29,520 nt of DNA from Rodentolepis nana (Eukaryota > Platyhelminthes > Cestoda > Cyclophyllidea > Hymenolepididae), in assembly GCA_900617975.1 (NCBI GenBank), contig UZAE01000231.1:1-29520 (forward strand). The letters run 5' to 3'. The notes under the pieces were generated by a model. The model made no database searches. It worked only from the letters and a program-made list of their open reading frames with translations, and had not been told where the DNA came from. A program made the position numbers and the translations under genes. Shown here piece after piece: positions 1-8,709 of this stretch (the first letter of the stretch is position 1; each line of letters begins with the position of its first letter).

Positions 1-321
1 AGACAGTATTTATATCAAATGGCAGGCATTTTGATAGTTATCATTTGGCCTATAGTTGACTTCAGGCTTCACAGAGGAGAAGGAACTTCAAATCGTAAAA
101 AGTCGAGAGGGGGGGGGTCGAAAAGAAGAGTGTTTTAACGACGAAGGTAGAAAAGGTGGAAAAAAGGTGAGGTGAGTACTGTAGAAGTAGTCAAATATGA
201 CATACAGTGGGGTGATGGTAGTTTGAAGTCAGAAGTCAACTACCGATTGATATACATTTTTGCCGTATGAGTAAACGTTGTCCAGGGTGCATCACGTGGA
301 GGTAAGTCTATCACACACTCC
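1..321 (-). mobile_element. SINE-like retroposon with HDV-like ribozyme, copy 1 (decayed)
   Basis: The + strand shows the family's 3' segment (AATGGCAGGC, then TTTTGATAGTTATC) first and the ribozyme end last, so the element's sense is minus. The 5' end is predicted at 321. The ribozyme is degenerate: P1 has an A-C mismatch, the joiner reads GGACAAC instead of GGGCAAC, the 3' strand of P2 (ATGTATATC) pairs poorly with GATAGACTT, and P4 has a T-T mismatch. AGACAGTAT at 1-9 resembles AGACATAGTAT at 325-335 and may be a damaged target-site duplication reaching outside the window. The body carries a seven-G run at about 110. Confidence 0.85.
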
Positions 322-339
322 AGTAGACATAGTATACTA

Positions 340-1490
340 GTTGCAAATTACTTTTGCTAATTAATGTGCAACTTCGAAGATAGAAATAGAGCGCTATCCA
401 ATCCCTCAATCTTCACTACTTTCGATTACATCCTACCCTCGGCAAACAGCTAGTTTTTAACAAGTTTGTGAAGTGCCGAACATAGAAAATGCAGACAATT
501 TCAAATCATTACTCATGTAAGCTACTACTGGCGTCTTGAAAGCTCAGTTCTAACTGAAACACGTGCTCTATGCTTTGTCGTCATATTTCGATAGTCGCGG
601 ATTAAACTGAAGTATAATAACGTTTTCTTATGCTTATTAATACTCTTGCTTATTTATTTATAAATAGAAATTTCGATATTGCAGATAAGTATCTAATATT
701 ATAACTGCTTTAATGCCAAAAATTTGAGAGGCTAAATTGGCCTGATGTTTAAGGCAAAGAAAAAAAATGACAGATAACAAAAGATTGCGATAAAGTTTAT
801 TCCACTTTGCTGCATTAAATTTCAAAAGGCCATTTGTAAAAAATTTTATGCGGAAACAATTGTTGAAACAAATTAAAATTGCCGCGGGACGCTTATTTCA
901 TTTAATCGAAGGGATATGTAAATGCAGCAATTAAAATCTTCCCACATTTATTCACTTTATTTATATAGCCATTTTCCAAAATTTAACCCCTTCGTTAGAA
1001 TTAAAATAGTCAATTTTAAAAGTACTTCCATTTAAATGTATGCATGTTCATTACCATATTCTAGTAAATTATTTAAATCGATTTATATTTCTTGCTAGTT
1101 AATTTATGCCCATTTAGGAGGTATTTTTAGGCTAAATTCGCAATAAAGTGTGAAATAATAGATGAAGGATTGGCTAATTAATCTTTGAATAAAATGGCAA
1201 AAAAAAGGAATTTCCTGGGCAAGGATGATAGATGGACAAATCCATTGTTAATTAGCTCCTAAGCCCCTAATGATAGGACCATAATTAACTTCCGACTGGC
1301 CACATTGTTGCAAAATCATATTTGCGCAAAAATTAACAAAAAAAGCAATTTCTGTTGTACCGCAACATTCAAAATACGTCTTTCCATTGTAGGTTGGTAG
1401 TCTGATAGCAAATAAAATGCCATGGCTTTAATACCCTCGAGGATGTGTAAAAGTGAATATTCGAAGCTTGCCACGTCTTAATCAACACAT
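340..1490. other. AT-rich intergenic stretch, no gene seen
   Basis: Short stops occur in all six frames. There are A- and T-rich runs but no recognisable exon, RNA gene or repeat of the families described elsewhere in the window. Confidence 0.5.
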
Positions 1491-1557
1491 CTACATGATA
1501 TCCCAATTAGATATCTGACTGATTCTTTCATTTTTTTGGACATTAGTTGTTATCCTG

Positions 1558-1782
1558 ATGCAGTTATTAATTTTTTGGTCTGTTTTATTGCCTAAAAATT
1601 CCAGTAACGAACTTGAAATTGGAATATTGGGAGTGTATTTGACAGTAAAGTTGTGGAACAATGTACCCAAAAATATAATTAGCCTGAACTTACTTCGAAA
1701 ATCGATCATTGTCAGGTTATTTAATTATCTGGCTTTAATTTCCACGTCTACTCAAATCCCATCCACTAAAAAGCCACATTAA
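1558..1782 (+). pseudogene. possible 3' end of a decayed LINE reverse-transcriptase ORF
   Basis: A 74-codon open frame reads VKLWNNVPKNII followed by LLRKSIIVRLFNYL. This resembles the last segment of jockey/RTE-type LINE ORFs, where a conserved W-N-x-[LV]-P motif is followed about 10 residues later by F/L-K-x-x-[LI] and then a stop. No upstream reverse-transcriptase blocks (no xADD box) are visible in the neighbouring frames, so this would be a 5'-truncated relic. It could equally be a chance open frame; the assignment rests on one short motif. Confidence 0.2.
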
Positions 1783-1967
1783 ATTATAATTAAATTACTA
1801 TTTTAAATAGTCCCAAAAGCTGGCATCTGTTGACAGGCCTTAAGTAAATAATGGATAGATTATCCCACTGCAAGAGACACCAATTTGGTAGATATAAAAT
1901 TGACCTTATTTTTGACATTACATGGGACATATTTTTGACGAAGGATTGCTTAATCACTCAAGTTATT

Positions 1968-2289
1968 TATTTATTTATTTCAAATGGCAGGCGTTTTGAT
2001 AGTTATCATTAGCCCTTTAGTTGATTTCAGGCTTCACAGAGGAAGGGAATATCAAAGTAAGAGAAAGTCGAGGGGTGGGGAACAGAAGAGTGATTTACAG
2101 ATGAAAAAGAGACAGACACAAAGGCAGAGAAAAGGTAAGATGAGTACTGTGAAGTGGTCGAATATAACACACAACGGGGTCATGGTAGTTTGGAGCCAGA
2201 AGTCAACTGCCGGTTTACAGATTATTTTTGTCGCATTAGAATACGTTGCCCAGGGTGCACCACGTGAAGGTAAGTCTATCTCCCACCCC
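1968..2289 (-). mobile_element. SINE-like retroposon with HDV-like ribozyme, copy 2, with 14-bp TSD
   Basis: The sense strand is minus: ribozyme end at 2289, AAAT-repeat tail at about 1968-1980. The target-site duplication is TCACTCAAGTTATT (1954-1967) and TCACTCTAGTTATT (2290-2303), 13 of 14 identical. The duplication starts at 2290, immediately next to G1 of the ribozyme, so the 5' junction coincides with the predicted cleavage site. The ribozyme itself is partly decayed: the last P1 pair is G-G, P2's 3' strand is mutated, and the catalytic joiner reads GACAAA instead of GGCAAA. Confidence 0.92.
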
Positions 2290-2404
2290 TCACTCTAGTT
2301 ATTGCAGTGATAAATAAACTTAAAATAGCTCGAACAATACACTGAAGTATTAGGAAGTGGCAATGGAAGGGCCGTCAGCATTTTTAATGTCTCAATTCTT
2401 ATAG

Positions 2405-2474
2405 TTGATGCTGGAGAAGCGACAAGGCGATGATGAACTACATTTTTCGAAAGAGGACCAGAAGGCACGAGAGG
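2405..2474 (+). other. exon-like 23-codon open segment between two repeat copies
   Basis: An acceptor-like CTTATAG precedes an open segment reading LMLEKRQGDDEL then HFSKEDQKARE, followed by a GTAGAG donor-like site at 2475. The charged, helix-prone segment with a central aromatic resembles the inhibitory helix of mitochondrial ATPase inhibitor IF1 (KRE-x-A-x-E-x-x-Y/F). No adjoining exons were found, so this is only a hint of an isolated exon or exon relic. Confidence 0.15.
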
Positions 2475-2609
2475 GTAGAGTGTAGGATGATGTGTGTTAA
2501 CGGGTATTTCAAGTATGTGTTATATGTTCCCAAGGCAGTCTCTGAAGTCTTGAAGGTGAACAAAGCTAGTGCGTCTCAAAGAGGTTCGTGGTCATATTCA
2601 CGTTTTCGA

Positions 2610-2683
2610 GGGGTGCACGATAGACTTATCTCCACGTGGTGCACTCTGGGCAACGTATACTCATACGGCAAAAAAAGTCTTTT
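2610..2683 (+). ncRNA. HDV-like self-cleaving ribozyme (near-intact), copy 3
   Basis: P1 is GGGGTGC with GCACTCT (two G-U wobbles, one at the cleavage site). P2 is GATAGACTT with AAGTCTTTT (one mismatch). P3 is ATC/GGT closing the loop TCCACGT. The joiner GGGCAAC is canonical, P4 is GTAT-ACTC-ATAC, and the catalytic joiner is GGCAAA with the expected C. All core elements are present, so activity is plausible. This is a fold read by eye, not a covariance-model hit. Confidence 0.82.
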
Positions 2684-2946
2684 AACTGACAGTTGACTTC
2701 TCACTTCAAACTACCATCACCCCCACTGTATGTCATATTTCACCACTTCCACAGTACTCACCTCACCTTAACTTTTTCTCTACTTTTGTGTCTGTTTCTT
2801 TTGCATCTCTAAATCATTATTCTGTCCCCTCTCTCTACTTTCACTCACTTTAATGTTCCTCTCCCCCCCCCCCTCTGTGAAACCGGAAATCAACTAAAGT
2901 GCTAGTGATAACTAAAACTTAAAGCCCATCATTTGAATAAATATAT
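2610..2946 (+). mobile_element. SINE-like retroposon with HDV-like ribozyme, copy 3
   Basis: This is the same family in plus orientation. It has a 5' ribozyme, a pyrimidine-rich body (including a long C run at about 2864) and a 3' end in AATAAATATA-type tail sequence. The flanks CACGTTTTCGAG (upstream) and TATGTCCTCGAG (downstream) share 8 of 12 bases and differ only by C/T changes, so they may be an old target-site duplication. It lies head-to-head with copy 2, the two 5' ends being 320 bp apart. Confidence 0.9.
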
Positions 2947-2949
2947 GTA

Positions 2950-4018
2950 TGTCCTCGAGAGATCACTGTGTCGAAGGTCGTTTCACAAAATTTATTTTTT
3001 TGACATAGGATGTTGACATAGCTAACTAATTTGACATATGTAGCAATCAGATGCAGTGAGACTAAATTCGTAACCTATTACTATTATTGGGTTAATTTAA
3101 TTGCTCCTCTTTATAATCTTTTGATACTACAAAAGAGGCTGACTTTTATAACTACATAGTTAGCAGTACTCAAAGACAAATTCTTTCTAAAGGTCATTTT
3201 CACAATATAAGACGTTAAGTAAGTAGAATAATATGACACTTAAGCTTACTTACTATTCACTTCACCTTGGAATATCAACACTCACGAATGGTCAAACTCC
3301 TGCTTTGGGAGAAAGATAATGACAATAAATAAAGAACTGTCTTGGTCGAAAACAACTTTTTCATTTTACTTCAGTAAAAAATCAATATTTAATCTTATAA
3401 TTAAATTGATTCACAGGATGCATGATACTCAAGTATTTTAGCTGCTATTCTTTTTAAATGGCCAATTACTAGGAGAGAGGTAACTAGCAAATAAAATCTG
3501 ATAATTTGTTGCATTTTTTCCTAAATGGCGTCCTTTTTTCTGAATGGGTATAAGCCACTTACTGTGGTGCATTCATATGCTGTTTTGGGATGTTGTCATG
3601 GCGATAAGAGTTGAAAACAATTAGCGCACGATCAATCCTGTACATGGTTGTTGCAATTGCAGTTGGTTAATTTTGTCACATTTGATTAGACAAGCGTTCC
3701 CTCTTCGGTTGGCTGATTGGAGTCATCATCCCCACACTTTCCCATTTGTAATTTTATATATGTTAGTTTGCATGGGAATTTTGTAATTGAACAAAATTCA
3801 CTTGTAAGGAGTTGTGTAATTGTATAGCATCCTATTATCTTTAAATGGTAATTTAAAATACAGTAAAGAAAATTTCATTTGACGATAATATTAACTAACC
3901 ATAAAAATGAGGTGATTTATGTCTATTGACTTTTAAGAATAACTTGAAAGACATATGCTCAAGAAGACTATCGTAATTGGTTTGAGTAGTTGTGGAGTTC
4001 ACTGGATAAATGGTAAAT
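2950..4018. other. AT-rich intergenic stretch, no gene seen
   Basis: No long open frame, RNA gene or repeat of the described families is apparent between copies 3 and 4. Confidence 0.5.
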
Positions 4019-4343
4019 TTATTTATTTCAAATGGCAGGTGTTTTGATAGTTATCATTAGCCCTTTAGCTGACTTCGGGCTTCACAGAGAGGAGGAGGAG
4101 GAACATCAAAGTGACAAAAAGTCAAGAGGGGGACAGAATAATGATTCATAGATGTAAAGAGACAGACAGACACAAAGGTAGAGAAAAGGTAAGGTTAGTA
4201 CTGTGGAAGGAGTCGAATATGACATAGAGTGGGGTCATGGTAATTTGAAGTTAGAAGTCAACTGTCAGTTAATAAACTTTTTTGCCATATGAGTGTACGT
4301 TGCTCAGGGTGCACCACGTGGACGTAAGTCTATCCCACACCCC
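4019..4343 (-). mobile_element. SINE-like retroposon with HDV-like ribozyme, copy 4
   Basis: The sense strand is minus; the tail is ATTTATTT as seen on the + strand at about 4019-4028 and the ribozyme end is at 4343. No convincing target-site duplication could be found by eye. It is head-to-head with copy 5, with 306 bp between the two 5' ends. Confidence 0.9.
4271..4343 (-). ncRNA. HDV-like ribozyme, copy 4 (mild decay)
   Basis: Read on the minus strand, P1 GGGGTGT/GCACCCT is complete. P2 GATAGACTT/AAGTTTATT pairs with G-U wobbles. The catalytic joiner GGCAAA is intact. Changes are GAGCAAC for GGGCAAC and a mismatch in P4 (GTAC-ACTC-ATAT). The GGGCAAC change would weaken P1.1, so activity is doubtful. 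Confidence 0.75.
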
Positions 4344-4648
4344 ACCCATCTTAACATAAAAATAGTGGCAAATCCTCAAAGACTGATTGCATTCGATCGA
4401 ATAAGTGTGCATGTAAAGATGGAATAGTCACAGATCGCTTTGTTTAAATTCGAAAAAGGATTTGATTGTCGAAGCCCTCATTGTGGGTATTGTTCATTCC
4501 CATGGGTATCCGAGTGTGTTGATTACGAGTGAATGGTCGATCATACCACTCAACTTCATGCAATCATTAACCCGTAGGTGGGACTAATAATTTTCTTTAA
4601 ATGGCAAAGCCCAGTGGACTTATTATTGCCCCTTGAATGTTATGAACG

Positions 4649-4976
4649 TGGGGTGTGCGATAGACTTATCTCCACGTGGTGCACCCTGGGCAACGTATAC
4701 TCATACGGCAAAAAAGTCTATTAGCCGGCAGTCGACTTCTGACTTCAAAATACCATGGCACGACTGCTTGTCATATTCGACCGCTTTCACAGTACTCATC
4801 TTACCTTTTTCTCTGCCTTTGTGTCTGTCTGCCTCTTTTACATCTGTGAATCGCTCTTCTGTTACCCACCCCTCGACTTTCTGCTACTTTGATTAACCTT
4901 CCCTCTGTGAAGCCCGAAGTCAATTAAAGGGCTAATGATAGCTATCAAAACGCCTGCCATTTAAAATAAATAAATA
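4649..4976 (+). mobile_element. SINE-like retroposon with HDV-like ribozyme, copy 5 (best preserved, perfect TSD)
   Basis: This is the reference copy of the family, 328 bp. A perfect 13-bp target-site duplication AATGTTATGAACG flanks it at 4636-4648 and 4977-4989. Order on the sense strand is: one T, the ribozyme (4650-4722), a pyrimidine-rich body of about 230 bp, the conserved 3' block with AACGCCTGCCATTT, and an (AAAT)n tail. A variable-length duplication together with a short A-rich tandem tail is the signature of target-primed reverse transcription by a LINE enzyme. I see no protein-coding capacity and no convincing pol III A/B boxes. Confidence 0.95.
4650..4722 (+). ncRNA. HDV-like self-cleaving ribozyme, copy 5 (intact core)
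   Basis: The segments in order are as follows. P1 5' strand GGGGTGT, spacer GC, P2 5' strand GATAGACTT, P3 ATC with loop TCCACGT and partner GGT, P1 3' strand GCACCCT, joiner GGGCAAC, P4 GTAT-ACTC-ATAC, joiner GGCAAA, and P2 3' strand AAGTCTATT. P1 is exactly 7 bp and opens with a G-U wobble at the scissile position, as in the HDV fold. The two Gs of GGGCAAC can form P1.1 with loop-3 Cs, and the C of GGCAAA occupies the catalytic position. The nested order P1-P2-P3-P1'-P4-P2' is the HDV topology. Cleavage is predicted 5' of base 4650. Confidence 0.88.
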
Positions 4977-6449
4977 AATGTTATGAACGCAACAAGTTCA
5001 AGATTACTCGAAGAATACTCATTGATTCTGCCGGCAAAAAAAGACAATGCGGTAACTTCTGAGTAAAATCATTTTTAATAAGGCAATGAGAGAAAAAGCT
5101 CTTCTTAAGGAAGCACAAATTTTCCCATTATGGCAAATTCTTTCAATCTTTAATTAGTAATTACACTGTGAAATTCTTTTTAAGGGGAGGGGTAAATGTC
5201 AACTTATGTCATATTATGGTTAACCAAATAGACGCATGCATTTGATGCGAAATAAGGAGAAATCGCGTATTTGAGAACAGCATTCTGCCTTTCGTAAGAA
5301 AACTTTGTTACGTAACAAACAGAGTGCCTATGGTGCTTGATTTTTTTCACTTATTAGATGGTATGTCCCAGTCGGCTACTGAGCATTAATATTTTACTTA
5401 TAATTATAAATTTCCGCGGTAATTTGAAAATTTGTGAGTTTAGTGCGTTAGTAGCAATGTTTTGGCTTCACATTATCAAAAAATGTTCTTGTCGACCTCT
5501 GCACCCAATTCATACTCATTTAAATCATGCTTTATTTATGCCCAAAACATTCTATTGATTTTCATTAATTTACTTTATATATTATTGAAAATCAATTCAT
5601 TGCCTAACTGGTAACGGTTTTCTTTAAATATATCAAAGTTCATACAAGCTTGTATGTTCCTGAAGGAATATGGACTGGCGGACCACTGAGAGAATATAGA
5701 ATAAGAATTTCTATCCTGAAGCAAATCACGCGATTCAGGCTCTTGAACATGGTCTTTCCAATCAGCAACAAACAACTCAATTAAATTTTGAAAAGACTAA
5801 TTAGGGAAAATTTATGCATTGTCTTATTTACATTAATATTAGCAGGTGGTTTTGCAGGGGATTGTCATACTAATAAGCCTAAATTTAATCTCGGTATGGA
5901 ATGGCTTCCGAAATTAGTTAAGCTACTTCAACGCTATCGAGGACATAGAACACATGACGTGGGATGCAACTATTGAGGTGGTAATAATTGTGTGGCATGC
6001 ATTCCAGAAACTAGAACAGAGCTTAGTCATTAAATAGTACTTTGGGTACGGTGTCCCTGTAATGACTATTGATTGTTGATTGGTTGAGAGGCCTCTTCAC
6101 TGGTGACCTCATTTGCTCCCTCAGCAGTTCAGTCGCAAGTTCCAGAATGTTAGAGCTTGACATCGTTTACTTTAAAGCTGTGTGCTCCAGAGTTCCTTCT
6201 CAAGTTCAGTCATCCGAATAGAAAATTTTAATTGTCGCTAAAATTTACATCTATTTGCCTAATAATGAATAATTTAAAATTATTTTTCTTCACATATAAC
6301 AAATTTTATTCGTTTTATTTATTTTCACAAATCCATACATGGAGACTATGCTTTATTAGGCCATGCATGAAGCTATTCGAGTATAGAGCAATGTCTCTTA
6401 AAGGTAACTGCCTCTTTCAGTAAATGTAAATAAACATCAGGGAAATATC

Positions 6450-6480
6450 ATATTATATTATATCGTATATATATATTATA
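6450..6480. repeat. AT-rich microsatellite
   Basis: Imperfect TATTA/TATA repeats run for about 30 bp. Confidence 0.7.
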
Positions 6481-6883
6481 GAAAGGCGTCATAAAAAAAT
6501 TTCGTTTAAATAATATAGGTGTGGACATATAATCACTACTGGCACCACTCCGATGTATCTACCGTTGGGCATAACTGACCTTGTGGGAGGAACCGCCGGC
6601 ATAGTATCTCCAGTTGTTTTAGTAAACTGAAAAGCAAAGCTCATAGCAGCAGTGCTTTTGTTTATGTTTTGTCAGGAGGTCATTAATTCCCACAGTTTGT
6701 CTCGTAGTCTCCCCTCATGCTTGTCAGCCTTCGAGCTCGCAACTTTCCTGGAATCTTGACAGTTATTTGGGGCACACCTGCATCCCCATATCCTTTTGCA
6801 ATTAACCTATATATATATTCTTCGCAAAATCAACATTGACTTCAGGGTGCTGTGGTATAGTAAATACCTACTTTACTAAGCTA

Positions 6884-6930
6884 CTGATGACCTACTCAAG
6901 GCTGAAGAAAAATACCGAAATGCGCAAATG
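6884..6930 (+). other. possible hammerhead-ribozyme-like relic
   Basis: CTGATGA (6884-6890) and CTGAAGA (6902-6908) both match the hammerhead CTGANGA box, and ACCGAAA follows at 6914-6920 and then TGCGC. This order resembles hammerhead cores in the LTRs of Penelope-like elements. However, the segment between CTGAAGA and GAAA (AAAATACC) forms no stem II, so at best it is a decayed relic. Confidence 0.15.
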
Positions 6931-8709
6931 TTTGATTACCCATTTTCATTTGTGAAAATAATATTTTCATTATTTATTTTCCAATATTTCCCATAAACAA
7001 CATTTTTATATTTTTGACCCATTTGCTAATTTAAACTTTATAGGTAAAGTTGATAAAGTGCCTGCGTGACCATTATTCTCTCTCTTTCATTTATATGTAT
7101 ATTATGAAAACTGAGTTGACATTCCTGATGACCCCAAACATTTATGGTGAAATCAATGGCATGTTCCCAGCATCTACATTATACCAATTTATACATCAAA
7201 TGCATATTATACCTCTTGGCCAAGCATTTGCATAAGTTTTAAACTTAATAATAGGATTGAGGAGAATAACGAAGGCGATTGGGTTCAATATTTTCATCTG
7301 CACAGTACCGAGCTCAGATTGAAAAGTTGATCGTGGTACTTATCAGCCATTTGTTAAATTTGCACTTTTGCTATCTTCAAAAAATTAAATTCATACTACC
7401 TCAATTTTTCGAAGATAGAGCGCCATTCAATTTGCTGTCATAATTCTTGATTTCATTTGAAGAAATTGAAATCCAAAGATGGTTAGTCCGGTCATTAGTA
7501 TTTGTAATTCAAATAAATTGCAACTTTTTTCTGCAAATAAATTTTGTTATTAATTTTTCATGCTGCATTCCTGGTGATTTATTTACTCAGCTAACAATTA
7601 GTCCGATGGCTCGTGTTTGCACCTCGGTTTTAATGCAATAGTTAAATATTTTTGTTTGTTCATAAATCTTGTTTCCAAGCAAAATGAGTCGGAAGTCTAA
7701 ATTTATAAGCAGATATGAAAAGAGAGAATCTACTTCAGTTAAAAGATTGTAAAGCTAATATATCTGCATACACATCCTAATCATCGGCAATGCGAGTTAA
7801 ACTTATCAAAATTTTATTTATTTATGAAGTTTATGAAGTTTATTTGTCGAGTAAAGTCGCCTAACTTAGTCAAAATTTTCCTATATATAACAGATTGTTT
7901 CACATTAACCGATTATCTAAATAGTAGGTATAATGATTAAATAGATAATATTTACATTGCAAATCGTATAATTTGGTTTAATATGCTGTGCAATGCATAG
8001 ATCACTTCAATGCAAACCTTTAGTAAATTCCAAAATTTAGAAACAATTAGATATATATATTAGATTTGAATGAAATATGTATCTGAGAAGCAAGCAATTG
8101 GGACATCGTAGTTTATTTGAAAACCAGGAAAAAGATCGATAATTTGTAATATACCTGAATGAACTTATGGCGGCCAATCTAGCTAAACTGAGGCCACACA
8201 GTTCGCAAAGGACAAAGTACAATAGCCCAATGGGGGATTAGAGCGATTTTTTGTAAACGCATTCATGAATATAGAAATAATGGGAGCATGTAGCGTTTCA
8301 ATTCCTGATGCAGCAATTGTCCAAAAAGATATATGAATTATATAATATTAATGATTCGCCAGCAATATTTTTAATTAACATAGTTGAGCAATTTACATGA
8401 AAATTTCTAATCATGATTTGTCTTAAACTTTGAAGCCTAAATAAAATTTATTTAGCCTTGAATTTATTAATAAATGGATTACATGATAAAATTAATTTCC
8501 CGTAATATAAAATAGAATAGTCAAATGTTGTCATAAATAATTAACAAATTATCTGGAATAGTTGCAACGTAGTTAGTTTAAGTCTGTCATGTTGGCGATT
8601 TCAAGGTTGCCAAAATAAGGCACGCTGATAAAAATTGCTCTTTATTGTAGGGGATCTTTTAACATAGATTTTCTCTCTCTTATTGTTTCATATTTGAGCT
8701 ATCCACATT

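Larger units (their letters stand above)
4990..8700. other. gene-poor AT-rich region
   Basis: Only short open frames occur. One at 5788-5976 (+, begins with TTG, hydrophobic stretch LCIVLFTLILAGGFAG) and one at 5575-5775 (-) overlap the same locus on opposite strands; neither is recognisable. An AT microsatellite lies at about 6450-6480, and a ribozyme-like motif at 6884-6930 is described separately. No RNA gene was recognised. Confidence 0.45.

Noticed and set aside
1984..2298. Open frame of 104 codons on the + strand
   Set aside because: It lies inside retroposon copy 2, antisense to the ribozyme; the same DNA in other copies has stops, so it is not a gene.
2290..4649. Copies 2 to 5 as one larger duplicated unit
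   Set aside because: The two spacers are not similar, and copies 2 and 5 have their own target-site duplications.
4650..4722. Hammerhead ribozyme as in schistosome SINE-like elements
   Set aside because: The repeat has a similar length, but it contains no CTGANGA and GAAA core; its fold is HDV-like instead.
4649..4780. tRNA-derived pol III promoter in the retroposon
   Set aside because: The only B-box-like text (ACTTCAAA) is a poor match and no A box lies at a fitting distance.
4633..4896. Open frame of 87 codons on the + strand
   Set aside because: It is carried by retroposon copy 5 and starts in the target-site duplication; other copies do not keep the frame.
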